DNA of 64,000 bases from an uncultured Lachnospiraceae bacterium. GTDB taxonomy: Bacteria > Bacillota > Clostridia > Lachnospirales > Lachnospiraceae. The notes below the pieces were generated by a model. It saw only the letters and a program-made list of their open reading frames with translations. It made no database searches and was not told the DNA's origin. The translations under genes were made by a program, and so were the position numbers. The DNA lies in NCBI GenBank assembly GCA_947178145.1, contig CAMWXE010000010.1, positions 1 through 64,000 of the forward strand. The letters are read 5' to 3'. Shown here one piece after another: positions 46,700 to 56,636 of this stretch; positions within the stretch are counted from its first letter, which is position 1; the number at the start of each line of letters is the position of its first letter.

Positions 46700-48364
46700 C
46701 TACTCATATGAAAAGTCATTTACCTTTCCTTCCTCATCCAGCCACGTCACACCTATCACAAGTTCCCCTATGTGATAATATCGAAGCTCATTTTCTAATT
46801 TTTGCAGCAGCTCCTGCTGTTCAGGAAGAAAAACATATATACAATCACTTTTGGGGGACTCATGTTCCAAAGCACTCTCATTGTTCCACATCCCATCTAT
46901 ATTCCTCGCAAAATAGAATGCATTCATTGTCCAACCGTATTTTAACGCCAATGCGCCAATTTGAATACAATTTTCTATATTTTCACCCAAATATGAAAAA
47001 CATACACATCTAAAATTTCTGTATTCAGATAACTTTTGCCAAAAATAATCATTGACATATTCGTAAACTATCTCTTCCGAAAATCCCTCGTGACGGCTTA
47101 TCAAGGCCTGGCTAATGTCAAAAATCTGAATTAACAGACATATCACCAGTATGTACACATTTATGACTTTCTTACATGTAAAACCTGCTACTCCTTTAAT
47201 ACAATATAATACAATCAAATACCATGTTGGCCAGATAAATCTTCCTGTTGTCCTGAAAACAGCATATAATTCACTCACTTTTTTAGGCAATTTTATATCC
47301 AGCAAAACTTTCCCGCCATATGTAACGGTTGGCAAAACAGCTAACAGAAAACTTATAATACCTATAATAACTAAAACAATATTTTCATTTATTGATTTCT
47401 TTGTCGTATGTAAATTCAAAAGAAGTGACACCATACATACAACAACCATGCATATAATGCCTAATCCCAAATAAGCAAACCCTTCATGTTGTCCCCCACC
47501 ACACTGCTCAAAATCTGGCAAAACACGCGAAAAATCATTTCCATTAAAAAAAGCATTTAAATTAAATCCAAAACTACCAAGCCCTTCTGCGTTTCCAGAG
47601 GCATGTGATGTAAAACCCCCTAGAATATAAAAGGTACAACACGTTCCTATAACAAAACTGAAAGCAGGAATTATATCGATAAGTTTAACCCTTTTATTCT
47701 TAATAACACTGTCAATAATACTTCCTGCCACAAACAGAAAACACATTGGAAAAAAATAAAGATGGACTCCGCCAATCAAAAATCCCAATATGGTCCAATA
47801 TAATATTTCCTTTTTGCTGAATCCAGATTGATTGTCATGCCTGAGGAACAAATAAATCGCAGCAAGAATAATCCACTGCCCTCCTAACGACGTATGCATG
47901 AACATTCTATATATCATAACTGGAGACAATACAATAAAAACGTCCCCTATAAAAGCACATCTATACTCTATATTCCAAACATTTAATATTTTTGCGCCAA
48001 AATATCCCTGCATCCCAAAGCACAAAAGTCCCCACCAGCCAAAATATTGGAAATACTGCGGAAGAATACCATTAAATACCTTAAAGACAGCCGCAAGTAT
48101 TGGTATCGAATCTGTAAATATAACAGATGTTTCAATTGGATAAGCCAGTCTGTTGGTCATCCCAATCGGAAATCTCCATATATCCTTGCGATAAAACTCC
48201 CATCCAAGATAATGCTGTGATAAATCACCTCTTCCAAGCAGCCAGTCCACATAAAAGGGGTTTAAAATTTTCACACCATAAATTATTATAAATGCAACAA
48301 TCCCAATCAGGAAACCGATTATAGGATAAATTGTTTTACTCCTTTTATCGTAAAAATGTAACAT
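46700..48364 (-). CDS. DUF6311-type polytopic membrane protein (probable GT-C)
   Basis: This 554-residue protein has about ten helices. An early extracytoplasmic loop with RGDLSQHYLGWEFYRKD and YPIETSVIFTDSIPILA is the hallmark of DUF6311 proteins, and a short soluble C-terminus follows. The acidic first loop agrees with GT-C enzymes that use polyprenyl-phosphate sugars. GGAGAAACACA precedes ATG 48364; a longer frame from 48409 is unlikely. It is 12 bases from the GtrB-like gene downstream. Confidence 0.75.
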   Translation of the reverse strand: MLHFYDKRSKTIYPIIGFLIGIVAFIIIYGVKILNPFYVDWLLGRGDLSQHYLGWEFYRKDIWRFPIGMTNRLAYPIETSVIFTDSIPILAAVFKVFNGILPQYFQYFGWWGLLCFGMQGYFGAKILNVWNIEYRCAFIGDVFIVLSPVMIYRMFMHTSLGGQWIILAAIYLFLRHDNQSGFSKKEILYWTILGFLIGGVHLYFFPMCFLFVAGSIIDSVIKNKRVKLIDIIPAFSFVIGTCCTFYILGGFTSHASGNAEGLGSFGFNLNAFFNGNDFSRVLPDFEQCGGGQHEGFAYLGLGIICMVVVCMVSLLLNLHTTKKSINENIVLVIIGIISFLLAVLPTVTYGGKVLLDIKLPKKVSELYAVFRTTGRFIWPTWYLIVLYCIKGVAGFTCKKVINVYILVICLLIQIFDISQALISRHEGFSEEIVYEYVNDYFWQKLSEYRNFRCVCFSYLGENIENCIQIGALALKYGWTMNAFYFARNIDGMWNNESALEHESPKSDCIYVFLPEQQELLQKLENELRYYHIGELVIGVTWLDEEGKVNDFSYE

Positions 48365-48424
48365 TGTGTTTCTCCATTTTGTATACTGATCGCATGATAT
48401 CAAGTTCACAGCTTTTGCTATATC

Positions 48425-48619
48425 TCATGTTTTAATCATAACGAAAGTATTGCAGACAAGCCTTCCAGCCGAGCCAATCAATATGCTGTAATAATATTCA
48501 ATTCCATCTCCAATTCCACGAACATTCATCCTGGTCTGTCCAGTGATATGATATCCTACAATCAGAACCATACATAAGATACGCAACAATTCAAAGTTGC
48601 TTTGACGCTTTTCACTCAT
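48425..48619 (-). pseudogene. N-terminal fragment of an acyltransferase 3 gene
   Basis: ATG at 48619 overlaps the stop of the upstream membrane protein (ATGA), and the frame encodes SEKRQSNFELLRILCMVLIVGYHITGQ. This is the start motif of acyltransferase 3 proteins and closely resembles the one at 56123 (RQSNFELLRIVCMISILMFHI). It stops after about 64 codons (NTFVMIKT). The rest of the gene has been replaced by the DUF6311 gene region. Confidence 0.8.
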
Positions 48620-50723
48620 CAAACAAGTTCTCGTTTTCATAGTAAATCGAATTGACAGTTGCACCATTTAGTATCATTTCGTATCCAACATCCTGCTCTG
48701 TCTGGACATCAACCAGATATCGCCTTTTTATCCTTCCGTCTGTCAGCTGCGTCACTTCGCCTTCAATATCCCAGTTTATTTCCATATCTTTCACGTTCTC
48801 ACCCGCAAAAGTTATGATATATCTCCCTTCATGAAGTGGCAGCATTGTCTGTTCTCTGTCTACTTGTACAGCGCCAGCTGTTCTTTTTATTTCTATCTTA
48901 TATAACTCTGTAAGAGTATCCTCCTTACGCCCTACTGATAAATCAATCTGTGTATTCTGAAGGCAGGTCGCTGTTACTGTCGCAATATTGTCCCCTTTGC
49001 TGTCGATCCTTATATCAGTGATATTTGCATTATCCAGCACTGCTAATAACAAATTTTCCTTTGCCGCCGTTGTAATTTCGATCCTGCTGGTTCCCACTGG
49101 CAAATCTAAATGATATACGATTGTATCGGTGAGTTCATATCCTATATCTGCCGTATCCATAACGACCCTAGTATCAAATCGAATATCATAGTCATACGTA
49201 TATATCGTATCCGCGTTAGAATAGATATCAGTATAATCTCCTCTTATCTTTTCTATATTTTCCTGTGATATTGTCATCTCATTGTCTAAATCAGAGACTA
49301 TAAAATTGAAATAGTTTCCACCATCCATATAAATGCTGTCACCTGTCCTATGCACCAGCTGCTCTTCTTCAATCCTGCCTGGGCAAAGAACGTACTCCGC
49401 ATTCGCCGCTGCTGTCACCAGAGTTGATTTCCAATAGCTTGCCAATCCATACTTATAGGTTTCTTCCTTGTTTTTTAGAAAATCAAGCTCAACTGCACAG
49501 TAACTATTTGTTCTGTCTTCCCTTGGCAGTACTTCTGATGGTACATACCCTATACTCAGCAGGACCAACGCTGCCCCCAGGAATACATTGCTTGATAGAT
49601 CATGATATACTATCACATCACTATAGCGCTCGTCCAGCCATCTAGCCAAAATCACTACCAACAAAAACCAACATACACTCGCATATCTGTTCATTGGCGC
49701 ATCAGCAATATCATAATACCATATCATACCATTAAGCGTGTTGGCACCTAAGACCACTGTTGTACAGATTACAGTCAGTGCATCCAACAACTCAACATTT
49801 TTGATTCCTTTTTTGAATATGTCAATCCAGCGGCTAACTAATGCAACTAACGCCAGACAGCCCATCATGAACCTTACCAGCCAAAAAAACGAATTGATTT
49901 GAATTATTCCACCCCGAGCAGGAATATTCCACTGCTGGAACAGTGTGTGATAAAGAGAGGGTATCCCTTTACTAAACAGAGTTTCAACATCTATCCAGGT
50001 ATAATAACTGGCTCCACCATAACCTTGAAACGCATCTATTAGCCCTGTAGAACGCCCAAAAAACTTTACAGCAATTACATCAACACACTTTAGCGCCCCT
50101 ATTGCCATAACAATAACGAATACTACTGTATATAAATATTTGCGTGTACTCTGATCCTGAAAGAGGTAAAATGCAAAATAAACCATCAATGTAACAAACA
50201 AAAAAAGTATCAACAGCACCTTGTCACTCGTAAATGCCAAAGTATATAGGGAGACAAGGCCAACTACTAACAAAACCCACTTTTTACCAGTCTCCTTGTA
50301 ACATTGCAGCGCCCATATCGCAAAAAGTGTGACAAAAGCCGCAACCATATGATATCTGTTCGTCGATGCAGATGGTATGAGAATAAATACCGCCAATGCA
50401 AGCAGCCACTTAGCGTCTTTTTTATGCATCGTCAACAGAAGCGTAAAAAAGACTGATATCCCATACCATACCGAAAGATATGCTAGACTGATAAAAGAAC
50501 CGTTGCCTCCCACATTCATTAAATACGCAATCGCAGAGGAATAAAACCATGGATTTAAAAAATCTTTTATACCTAATTTAATACTCCCCAGCTCAAAAAA
50601 ATTATACAGATATACATATGTTCCAGCATCATCAGAATTGCATTCGGCCTGCACAAAATGCAAATATGCTAAAAGTGCTGACAGTACAACCATGAGCCCT
50701 ATCCTAGCGCAGTTCTTTTTCAT
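48612..50723 (-). CDS. Large membrane protein of unknown family, GT-C-like topology
   Basis: This 703-residue protein is not one I can name. Residues 1-420 have about eleven hydrophobic helices. After the first helix comes CNSDDAGTYVYLYN, an acidic pair in the position of GT-C catalytic residues, and a FLNPWFYSSAIAYL loop. Residues ~430-700 are soluble and beta-rich, presumably outside the cell. GGAGATTTACGTGA precedes ATG. It ends with ATGA overlapping the acyltransferase fragment. In this locus an extracytoplasmic sugar transferase is the simplest reading, but no motif proves it. Confidence 0.6.
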   Translation of the reverse strand: MKKNCARIGLMVVLSALLAYLHFVQAECNSDDAGTYVYLYNFFELGSIKLGIKDFLNPWFYSSAIAYLMNVGGNGSFISLAYLSVWYGISVFFTLLLTMHKKDAKWLLALAVFILIPSASTNRYHMVAAFVTLFAIWALQCYKETGKKWVLLVVGLVSLYTLAFTSDKVLLILFLFVTLMVYFAFYLFQDQSTRKYLYTVVFVIVMAIGALKCVDVIAVKFFGRSTGLIDAFQGYGGASYYTWIDVETLFSKGIPSLYHTLFQQWNIPARGGIIQINSFFWLVRFMMGCLALVALVSRWIDIFKKGIKNVELLDALTVICTTVVLGANTLNGMIWYYDIADAPMNRYASVCWFLLVVILARWLDERYSDVIVYHDLSSNVFLGAALVLLSIGYVPSEVLPREDRTNSYCAVELDFLKNKEETYKYGLASYWKSTLVTAAANAEYVLCPGRIEEEQLVHRTGDSIYMDGGNYFNFIVSDLDNEMTISQENIEKIRGDYTDIYSNADTIYTYDYDIRFDTRVVMDTADIGYELTDTIVYHLDLPVGTSRIEITTAAKENLLLAVLDNANITDIRIDSKGDNIATVTATCLQNTQIDLSVGRKEDTLTELYKIEIKRTAGAVQVDREQTMLPLHEGRYIITFAGENVKDMEINWDIEGEVTQLTDGRIKRRYLVDVQTEQDVGYEMILNGATVNSIYYENENLFDE

Positions 50724-50823
50724 TCACGTAAATCTCCTATCATCTAAGCAGAGCCTGTGTCTGCATCATTTTTTCATTGCGTTAAACACTTGTACAAATT
50801 TTATAAGCTCCTTTTTCACTTTG

Positions 50824-51795
50824 TCATTTATTCATAATTAACTTTGGAATTTTATACCAAACCAGATATCGATATCTTATCCACTGTTTACCACCTAAAC
50901 TTTTGGTGAATCTAATGTATCCTACACTTTTTTTCATATACTGCCAATAAGGTTTTAACAATGATACATCCATGCCCGATTCTTTCATGCGATTATAGCA
51001 CCAGAAAAATGTTTCCTGATATAATGCAAATACAATTTCCACATAGCGTTGCTTTTTTAATTTATGAAAATATACAAGTTGTTCTGCAAATGCATCCATT
51101 CCTTCAAAGTGTGATGTATCAAATTTATATCTTCCAAAGGAATTTGGATCATTTCTCCAATAGTGAAGTACTATTGGCACAAAGGTAGTCTTTTTTGATT
51201 TTTCATACAGTTTCCATGTGGTCCATGTATCATCATGCCTACTCTTTTTGGGATAATTGATACCATTATATAACACACTTTTACATATTTTACACCACGG
51301 TACGGTCAATATCATGGAATATTTTTCAATAAAACCATCATCATACAAATGTTTATCAGACAATACTTCAATGCCATTTAAAAAACTGTCAGAAATCTCC
51401 TCATCATACAGTCTCTCCCCTATTTCAAACGCTCTATACCACCCAACACATATGTCAGCATCCTTTTCGTACGCTGCTGCAAGCAGTATCTCTATCTGCC
51501 TTTTATGCAATATGTCATCATTGTCAGACATAACAATCCATTGTCCTTTAGCAGCATTTAATCCAGCATTTCTGGCATCTCCATTCCCTCCATTCTCCTT
51601 ATGAATAACTCGCACTCTATCGTCACTTTTTTCGTACTCATCACATATAATGCCGCTGTTATCTGTCGATCCATCATCAACAAGAATGATATCCAAATTT
51701 TTATATGTTTGATTAAGTATACTGTCTATACAGTCCCTAAGATATTTTTCAGAATTATACACTGGTACAATAACACTAACCAAATCACCTTCCAT
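50824..51795 (-). CDS. GT2 family glycosyltransferase
   Basis: This 323-residue protein has VSVIVPVYNSEKYL, ILVDDGSTDNSGIICDEY, ENGGNGDARNAG and MSDNDDIL. The DxD is present as DNDD. ICVGWYRAFEIG and YPKKSRHDDTWTTWKLY form the acceptor half. GGGGGACGAGA precedes ATG 51795. It is the second gene of the operon that begins with the sugar O-methyltransferase. Confidence 0.9.
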   Translation of the reverse strand: MEGDLVSVIVPVYNSEKYLRDCIDSILNQTYKNLDIILVDDGSTDNSGIICDEYEKSDDRVRVIHKENGGNGDARNAGLNAAKGQWIVMSDNDDILHKRQIEILLAAAYEKDADICVGWYRAFEIGERLYDEEISDSFLNGIEVLSDKHLYDDGFIEKYSMILTVPWCKICKSVLYNGINYPKKSRHDDTWTTWKLYEKSKKTTFVPIVLHYWRNDPNSFGRYKFDTSHFEGMDAFAEQLVYFHKLKKQRYVEIVFALYQETFFWCYNRMKESGMDVSLLKPYWQYMKKSVGYIRFTKSLGGKQWIRYRYLVWYKIPKLIMNK

Positions 51796-51865
51796 TCTCG
51801 TCCCCCTAGCCATTTCTTACTCATCTGCCTTGATTCAAAAGTTCCTGAACCTATTTTTTTATATT

Positions 51866-52738
51866 TTAATTTCTTGTTCCCCATATAATTACTTTATTCC
51901 CTTCCGCTGACAGCGGCGTCTCCTCCAAAATCCTGCTTTGCGGTATCATTGATAAAATTTCCTCCAAAGAATAACCATCTAACTGAGTATGACTTAATTC
52001 ATTCCATGTAATAAGACCTTTCTTTGCATTTTTTATGATCAAATTCAAATAGATATCTTGAACATCCCTGCAAAGTTCAGAAAAAGCATAATTGCTGATC
52101 AACATTTCAGGAGTGATTGCACTATTCAATGTCGTTCCATCTATAAAATGATATTGTCTCATTTCTTTCTCCGTGAAAAAATAAGAAAGATATTTTTTTG
52201 CTATTCCCAATGCTTGTGGAATATCAACTAAATTATATGATTTTATATTGTTAAATTTACGCAAAATTCTGCTTTGCCCGCCATAACCGATCCCTATTTC
52301 AGCAACATCTTCAATTTCTCCAAAAAGTTCTTTAATATCCAACATAATTTTGGTATATCGCATTGTTGCTGGTGTTACTGCCTTATCTAATCCATCATAA
52401 TAATAAGTTTCTGCCCCACCGATTAAATCATTTTTCCAACATTCCTCTAACATCTCTACTGAAACATTTTTCTTTTGAATGATCTCCCAGCACCCAGCAC
52501 CGATATCATATCCAACATCTTCTACAATGTCTCTATATACCTTATAATGCCTAAAATTTGCAAAAACCTTATCATTTTTGACTGCCAATTCACAGAAAGG
52601 TGTATATCCGTACTGGCTGCTATCAGAAATGCTTGTCCGCCTTTTTTTATACTCTATATCACTTATATTCAGATTATTTTCCAATTTTCTCTGTATTATT
52701 TGATATTTCTTTCTTTTAATCTTATTTTTAATGGTCAT
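51866..52738 (-). CDS. Putative sugar O-methyltransferase
   Basis: This 290-residue protein has a SAM motif I EIGIGYGGQSRIL (about residue 144), the acidic LVDIPQALGIAKKYL, ISNYAFSELCRD and WNELSHTQLDG. This pattern is annotated as putative sugar O-methyltransferase in polysaccharide loci. AGGAGATAAATAAG precedes ATG. It is the first gene behind the promoter at 52807-52835, so it probably heads the whole minus-strand transcript. Confidence 0.82.
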   Translation of the reverse strand: MTIKNKIKRKKYQIIQRKLENNLNISDIEYKKRRTSISDSSQYGYTPFCELAVKNDKVFANFRHYKVYRDIVEDVGYDIGAGCWEIIQKKNVSVEMLEECWKNDLIGGAETYYYDGLDKAVTPATMRYTKIMLDIKELFGEIEDVAEIGIGYGGQSRILRKFNNIKSYNLVDIPQALGIAKKYLSYFFTEKEMRQYHFIDGTTLNSAITPEMLISNYAFSELCRDVQDIYLNLIIKNAKKGLITWNELSHTQLDGYSLEEILSMIPQSRILEETPLSAEGNKVIIWGTRN

Positions 52739-52806
52739 CTTATTTATCTCCTATACTTCTTTCCGTTCTTCAGTCAAACATGATCCACAATATCATGTTC
52801 TTTTCA

Positions 52807-52835
52807 AGTATATCATACCCAAAATACAAAGTCTA
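52807..52835 (-). promoter_or_regulatory. Promoter at the head of the 42-52 kb polysaccharide operon
   Basis: Minus strand: -35 TAGACT (52835-52830), 17-base spacer, -10 TATACT (52812-52807); start expected near 52800, about 60 bases before the methyltransferase ATG. The surrounding ~37 bases recur at 60205-60243 in front of a PDDEXK_9 gene, so the whole promoter region is duplicated. Confidence 0.72.
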
Positions 52836-52886
52836 TAAAAATAAAATGTGGGACATGTGGGAGGAACAAACGCATGAAAGGAAGTA

Positions 52887-53144
52887 TCATTCTTCTATAC
52901 TCTTCCAGTTCTTCCCGGAGTAAAATCTGTTAGGACTGTAATCCATCGTCTCCTCTAATCGCTTTATCTCATCCATAACAGATTGGTAATAATTAGAAAT
53001 GCAGATTGTACCCGCCAGGTAAAATAGCGGCTTAGTTACTCCATCCGTTGATAAACCTGCTATTCCGCCAAAAATAATGGAATACACAAACACTGTACAA
53101 GCCGGAGAAATAATCAGCCACGCTGGCCCTAAGATTGTCTGTTT
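52887..53144 (-). pseudogene. Remnant of a polysaccharide ABC-2 permease (Wzm-like)
   Basis: The minus strand from about 53144 reads QTILGPAWLIISP, then VFVYSIIFGGIAGLSTDGVTKPLFYLAGT. This is the conserved first part of Wzm-type polysaccharide export permeases. After GTICISNYYQ the similarity to Wzm ends. The 5' part is absent: the MITE lies directly upstream and a stop occurs beyond it. With the ABC relic at 2344 it shows that export genes have been turned over. Confidence 0.65.
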
Positions 53145-53152
53145 ATTTGATT

Positions 53153-53254
53153 GGTGTTAGTCAATAAGTGTGTTGGCGCAATATACAAAAACTGATATTA
53201 CTGTATTCGTAATTGCCAGAAATATACAGACCAACACAGATGTTGACTATCACC
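53153..53254. mobile_element. 102-bp MITE of IS1595 type
   Basis: The ends are GGTGTTAGTCAA and, inverted, TTGACTATCACC, with ~25-bp imperfect terminal repeats (both inner parts TGTGTTGG). It is flanked by a perfect 8-bp direct repeat ATTTGATT (53145-53152 and 53255-53262), the target duplication length of the IS1595 family. It has no coding capacity. The ends match those of the dead element at 9621-10538. Confidence 0.88.
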
Positions 53255-53508
53255 ATTTGATTTTTATCTATGTCATATTTTCTCTTCAAACTTTTATCCT
53301 GACACTTCATTCTAAATCGCTTCTATCAGTGAGCAAAGCGATTCAATAATTTTATCCCATTGATAGTTTTCATCCACATATTGTTTTGCATTACAACACA
53401 TCATTTTTGATTCTATTTCATGTGTCAAAAGATAATTAACTCAAACTTCCCATATCAAAAATAGGATTCGCACCTTGAAAAATCAATACTTTAGTCCACA
53501 AAATACCC

Positions 53509-54828
53509 TTATGCGGCTGTCTCTCTCCGTTCCAATGCATCCTGCATATATTTTGGGAGACGCTGAACAAAGCTGGCTGTGAATTCCTCCAGCTGGGCTT
53601 CTGTGATATGAAAATACTCCATCACAGTATCAATCAGTGCGTCTATGATGATGCACATGGAACGGCTGAACGTGATATCCTCCATTTCATCCAGCAGGCA
53701 GAAACAGAGTTCGCATATCGTCTTGTCATCCTCATTTTCTCGTTGCGCCACCGACAGCATCATATAACGGGTAAATACAATGGCGACATGGGCGCCCATG
53801 GCATCATAAGAAATCCCGCGGTATTCCTTCACAAGTCTCAGATAGGATTTGCAGGCTTTGAAAAAGACCTCAATGTCCCATCTTTTTCCATAAATGCGGA
53901 TAATCTCTTCCTCCGAAATGGAAACGTCCGTACTCACCAGTACCAGCCACTCCTTCCATTTGCTCTTATTGCGGACGAATACCAGCTTTGCAGGGATGCT
54001 TTCCCCATCCTTTTCGATCTCCACAAGTACGGATAGAAGATACCGGGAACGTCCTCTGCGTTTCCTGCTGCGGCAGTAGATCTCTTTGACGTTGAGCTTT
54101 TCACCCTGGTATCTGTATTTTGTCTTGCTTTTTTTCATCATGGCTATGGTGTCAAGATGCTCCTGCTTTTTCAGTTCCAGTATAGTCTTAGGCGCTGAAA
54201 ACCAGCTGTCGAACAGGACATATTTTGCTGTGATGCCCGCATGCTGCGCGGAATGGATCAGCTCCACCATGACATCCGTGGCTTTGCGCCGCGACTGGAG
54301 GCGTCTTCTTCCCGCAAGAGAGCGGCCGTCATACTGCTTTCCACCGCAGATCAGGTTCTTGTCCTCTGCTGCTGAAAGCAGGCTGTAGCTGACCGGGATG
54401 AAGGAGTTCCCGTCCGACCATCCCAAAGTGAGCATACGGAATCCGGATCTGTATTTCATGGAACAGTGGTCGAAAACCCTGGCAAGCATCTCCACCTTTT
54501 TGGAACGGGACCGGTCAAACAGACTGTCATCAACGATAAATACATCTTTTCGTTTTTCATCAGTCAGTGGCTTCATGAAGCTGCAGATGATTTCGGCAGA
54601 AAGCAGCATCGTGAAGCGCTGCCAGTTGATCCTTGCATCGTTCAGGAAACGATAGATGGTATTTTTTGAGAATGCCCCTTCAAATGTGCCGGTCTTCATC
54701 TGCATATAGATGCTCCTGTCGTAAAACATCATGCAGAAGAGATACCGGAAGATATCTATGACTGGGATGCCTTTTTCCTTCCCGGCATTACATTTGAAAA
54801 GCAGGCATCCGATGTGAAATCTTTTCAT
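53509..54828 (-). CDS. IS4-type (DDE, YREK) transposase, intact
   Basis: This 439-residue transposase has catalytic residues Asp100/Asp101 (FIVDDSLFDRS), Asp207 (VLFDSWFS) and Glu320 in the IS4 signature Y-2-R-3-E-6-K (Tyr313, Arg316, Glu320, Lys327). Its codon use is visibly richer in G and C than the AT-rich sequence around it, consistent with recent arrival. Clear terminal inverted repeats could not be identified by eye within 100 bases on either side, so the element limits remain open. Confidence 0.9.
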   Translation of the reverse strand: MKRFHIGCLLFKCNAGKEKGIPVIDIFRYLFCMMFYDRSIYMQMKTGTFEGAFSKNTIYRFLNDARINWQRFTMLLSAEIICSFMKPLTDEKRKDVFIVDDSLFDRSRSKKVEMLARVFDHCSMKYRSGFRMLTLGWSDGNSFIPVSYSLLSAAEDKNLICGGKQYDGRSLAGRRRLQSRRKATDVMVELIHSAQHAGITAKYVLFDSWFSAPKTILELKKQEHLDTIAMMKKSKTKYRYQGEKLNVKEIYCRSRKRRGRSRYLLSVLVEIEKDGESIPAKLVFVRNKSKWKEWLVLVSTDVSISEEEIIRIYGKRWDIEVFFKACKSYLRLVKEYRGISYDAMGAHVAIVFTRYMMLSVAQRENEDDKTICELCFCLLDEMEDITFSRSMCIIIDALIDTVMEYFHITEAQLEEFTASFVQRLPKYMQDALERRETAA

Positions 54829-55032
54829 AAATTTTATATTAAAATTTTATGCGTCACTGCTGTCAACTATTTTTATCTGCACCCCATTTTAAAAAGTTAG
54901 GTTATACGATTATGACGCTGTAAGCCTTTGTTTCCAGTACTTTCAGGACATATTGCCTTGTAACTTGTAAACTTACGCTAGAAACTATACTATCTTCCTA
55001 TTATCTGAACATATATTCATATTCCTGATGCA

Positions 55033-56123
55033 TTAAATCTCTTTTTCTATACCTTCATAAAGTCTGCCAATCATACAACATATCTTTTTGTATATATTAG
55101 CTGTATATACAAGCCTCTCAAAACATACCTTCCTGATATTCTCTACTATAATAGACACCGTAAATATTATTATGATTACAAGGAAAATGTACCACACAAA
55201 ATTTATCTTTCCAACATATTCATTTACTGAAAAAATTCCATTCCAAAGAGTTGGATAAAAGCACGGGGTTTGGTGTATTACATACACTGCAAAAGTGCTC
55301 TCTCCAATAATATTAATTATCCTGCTGTTAGCAATATTTATGTTTTGGAAGAAATAGAAAACAAATACAGATATTGCAAATGAAAAAAAATTCTCATAAT
55401 GGGTAAGATAATATGAAGCTAGTCCTGCAAACCCAAACTCCATTAGCAACACGTAAATTATTGCACATATTGCATAAATACTTAATGCTGTCCAAAAGCA
55501 TATATACTTTTTCTGCATCCATACTCGCGGATGCCTTTTGAAATAAGCTATGAACAAATACAAATACAAAAACCAAATCAATTCGCTGAACGCAGGTGTT
55601 GTATGCTCTATTGGAAACATGGTAGCACAAACAAAAATTAGCCCGCCAAAAATTATCATTAGTTTTCTACATACCAGTTCCGAACGTTGAACTAGCACAT
55701 TCAAAAATGGGGCAAGAAGCAACATACAAAGGTATTCTGCTGCAAACCAAACTGGTCTACCCATAATTGGCAAAAATGCTTGAACAAGTGTAACAATATT
55801 TGCCTCAGGAATTCTCAATCCCAAACATACCATCGTAATACCTGCTGAATAAAAAACACCTGCAACCACAAATTTACAACTCTTTGTGGCTTAAATTTCA
55901 AATCACACAAAAACCATGCACCAATCATTACAAAGCAATTACAGGACAATCGTCCGCCATACCCTACAAATACCAAAAATAAATATGAAATTCCATCCAT
56001 AATTTCCAATTTTCCTGCATCAGTCTGTGTATATATGTGAAACATTAGAATAGATATCATACACACAATTCTTAGCAGCTCAAAGTTTGACTGCCGAACC
56101 TTTATTCTTTTTATTTCACTCAT
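55033..56123 (-). pseudogene. Acyltransferase 3 family gene with a one-base frameshift
   Basis: The first frame (from ATG 56123) gives SEIKRIKVRQSNFELLRIVCMISILMFHI to KFKPQRVV. The second gives FVVAGVFYSAGITMVCLGLR through several helices to the end. Adding one A to the A3 run at 55873-55875 (T on plus) joins them as QRVVKFVVAGVFYS. The joined product (about 360 residues, ten helices) is the normal size for a sugar O-acetyltransferase of this family. It is the fourth gene in the window broken by a single-base change. Confidence 0.85.
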
Positions 56124-56630
56124 GTTAACGACAATACCTTTCTTTGGTTTATTTACTTTTAATAAAATAATCACATGTCACATTCAATTCAAAAAAACCC
56201 AAAATATATATCAAATTTATAATCCGCCTTTCTGCAAAAGGCACCGATGGGGGGGTATGAAACCTTATTTCGAGCTTCCGCTTTTCAATTTTTTGTGATA
56301 TAATTTTTCTACCTCAAAATATAAATATGGCATCCCGACATCAATATCAGATGCCCCCATCCGTTTGGTTTTGATGTGCAGGTGCGCCAAAGTAGTCTTA
56401 AAGTGGGAATATTGATATTCAAGGCTCGCTATGCGAGTCTATTTGTGTTACTACCCCCTAAAAATGGCTGATTTTGTTTGTTTCAAACTTATCACAATAC
56501 AACTAATTGACGTAACTTTTTTACCAACCTTATCTTTCAAGTTCTGAGTTATACTATTGTTCAAAATTCCAAGTGTGGCAGCACTACAAACTATAATAAA
56601 TATAGAACCCGGGAATTTGATCATTATTCC
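56124..56630. other. Gap between the acyltransferase and the duplicated PDDEXK_9 genes
   Basis: No gene is visible. There is a G7 run at 56249-56255 and a small hairpin (GGCTCGC TAT GCGAGTC, about 56423-56439). From about 56597 the sequence matches 58403 onward, so the duplicated unit begins here. No promoter was convincingly located. Confidence 0.4.
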
Positions 56631-56636
56631 ATGCGT

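Noticed and set aside
53440-54910. Terminal inverted repeats for the IS4-type element
   Set aside because: Several AT-rich candidate pairs were compared on both sides of the transposase gene and none matched over more than a few bases.
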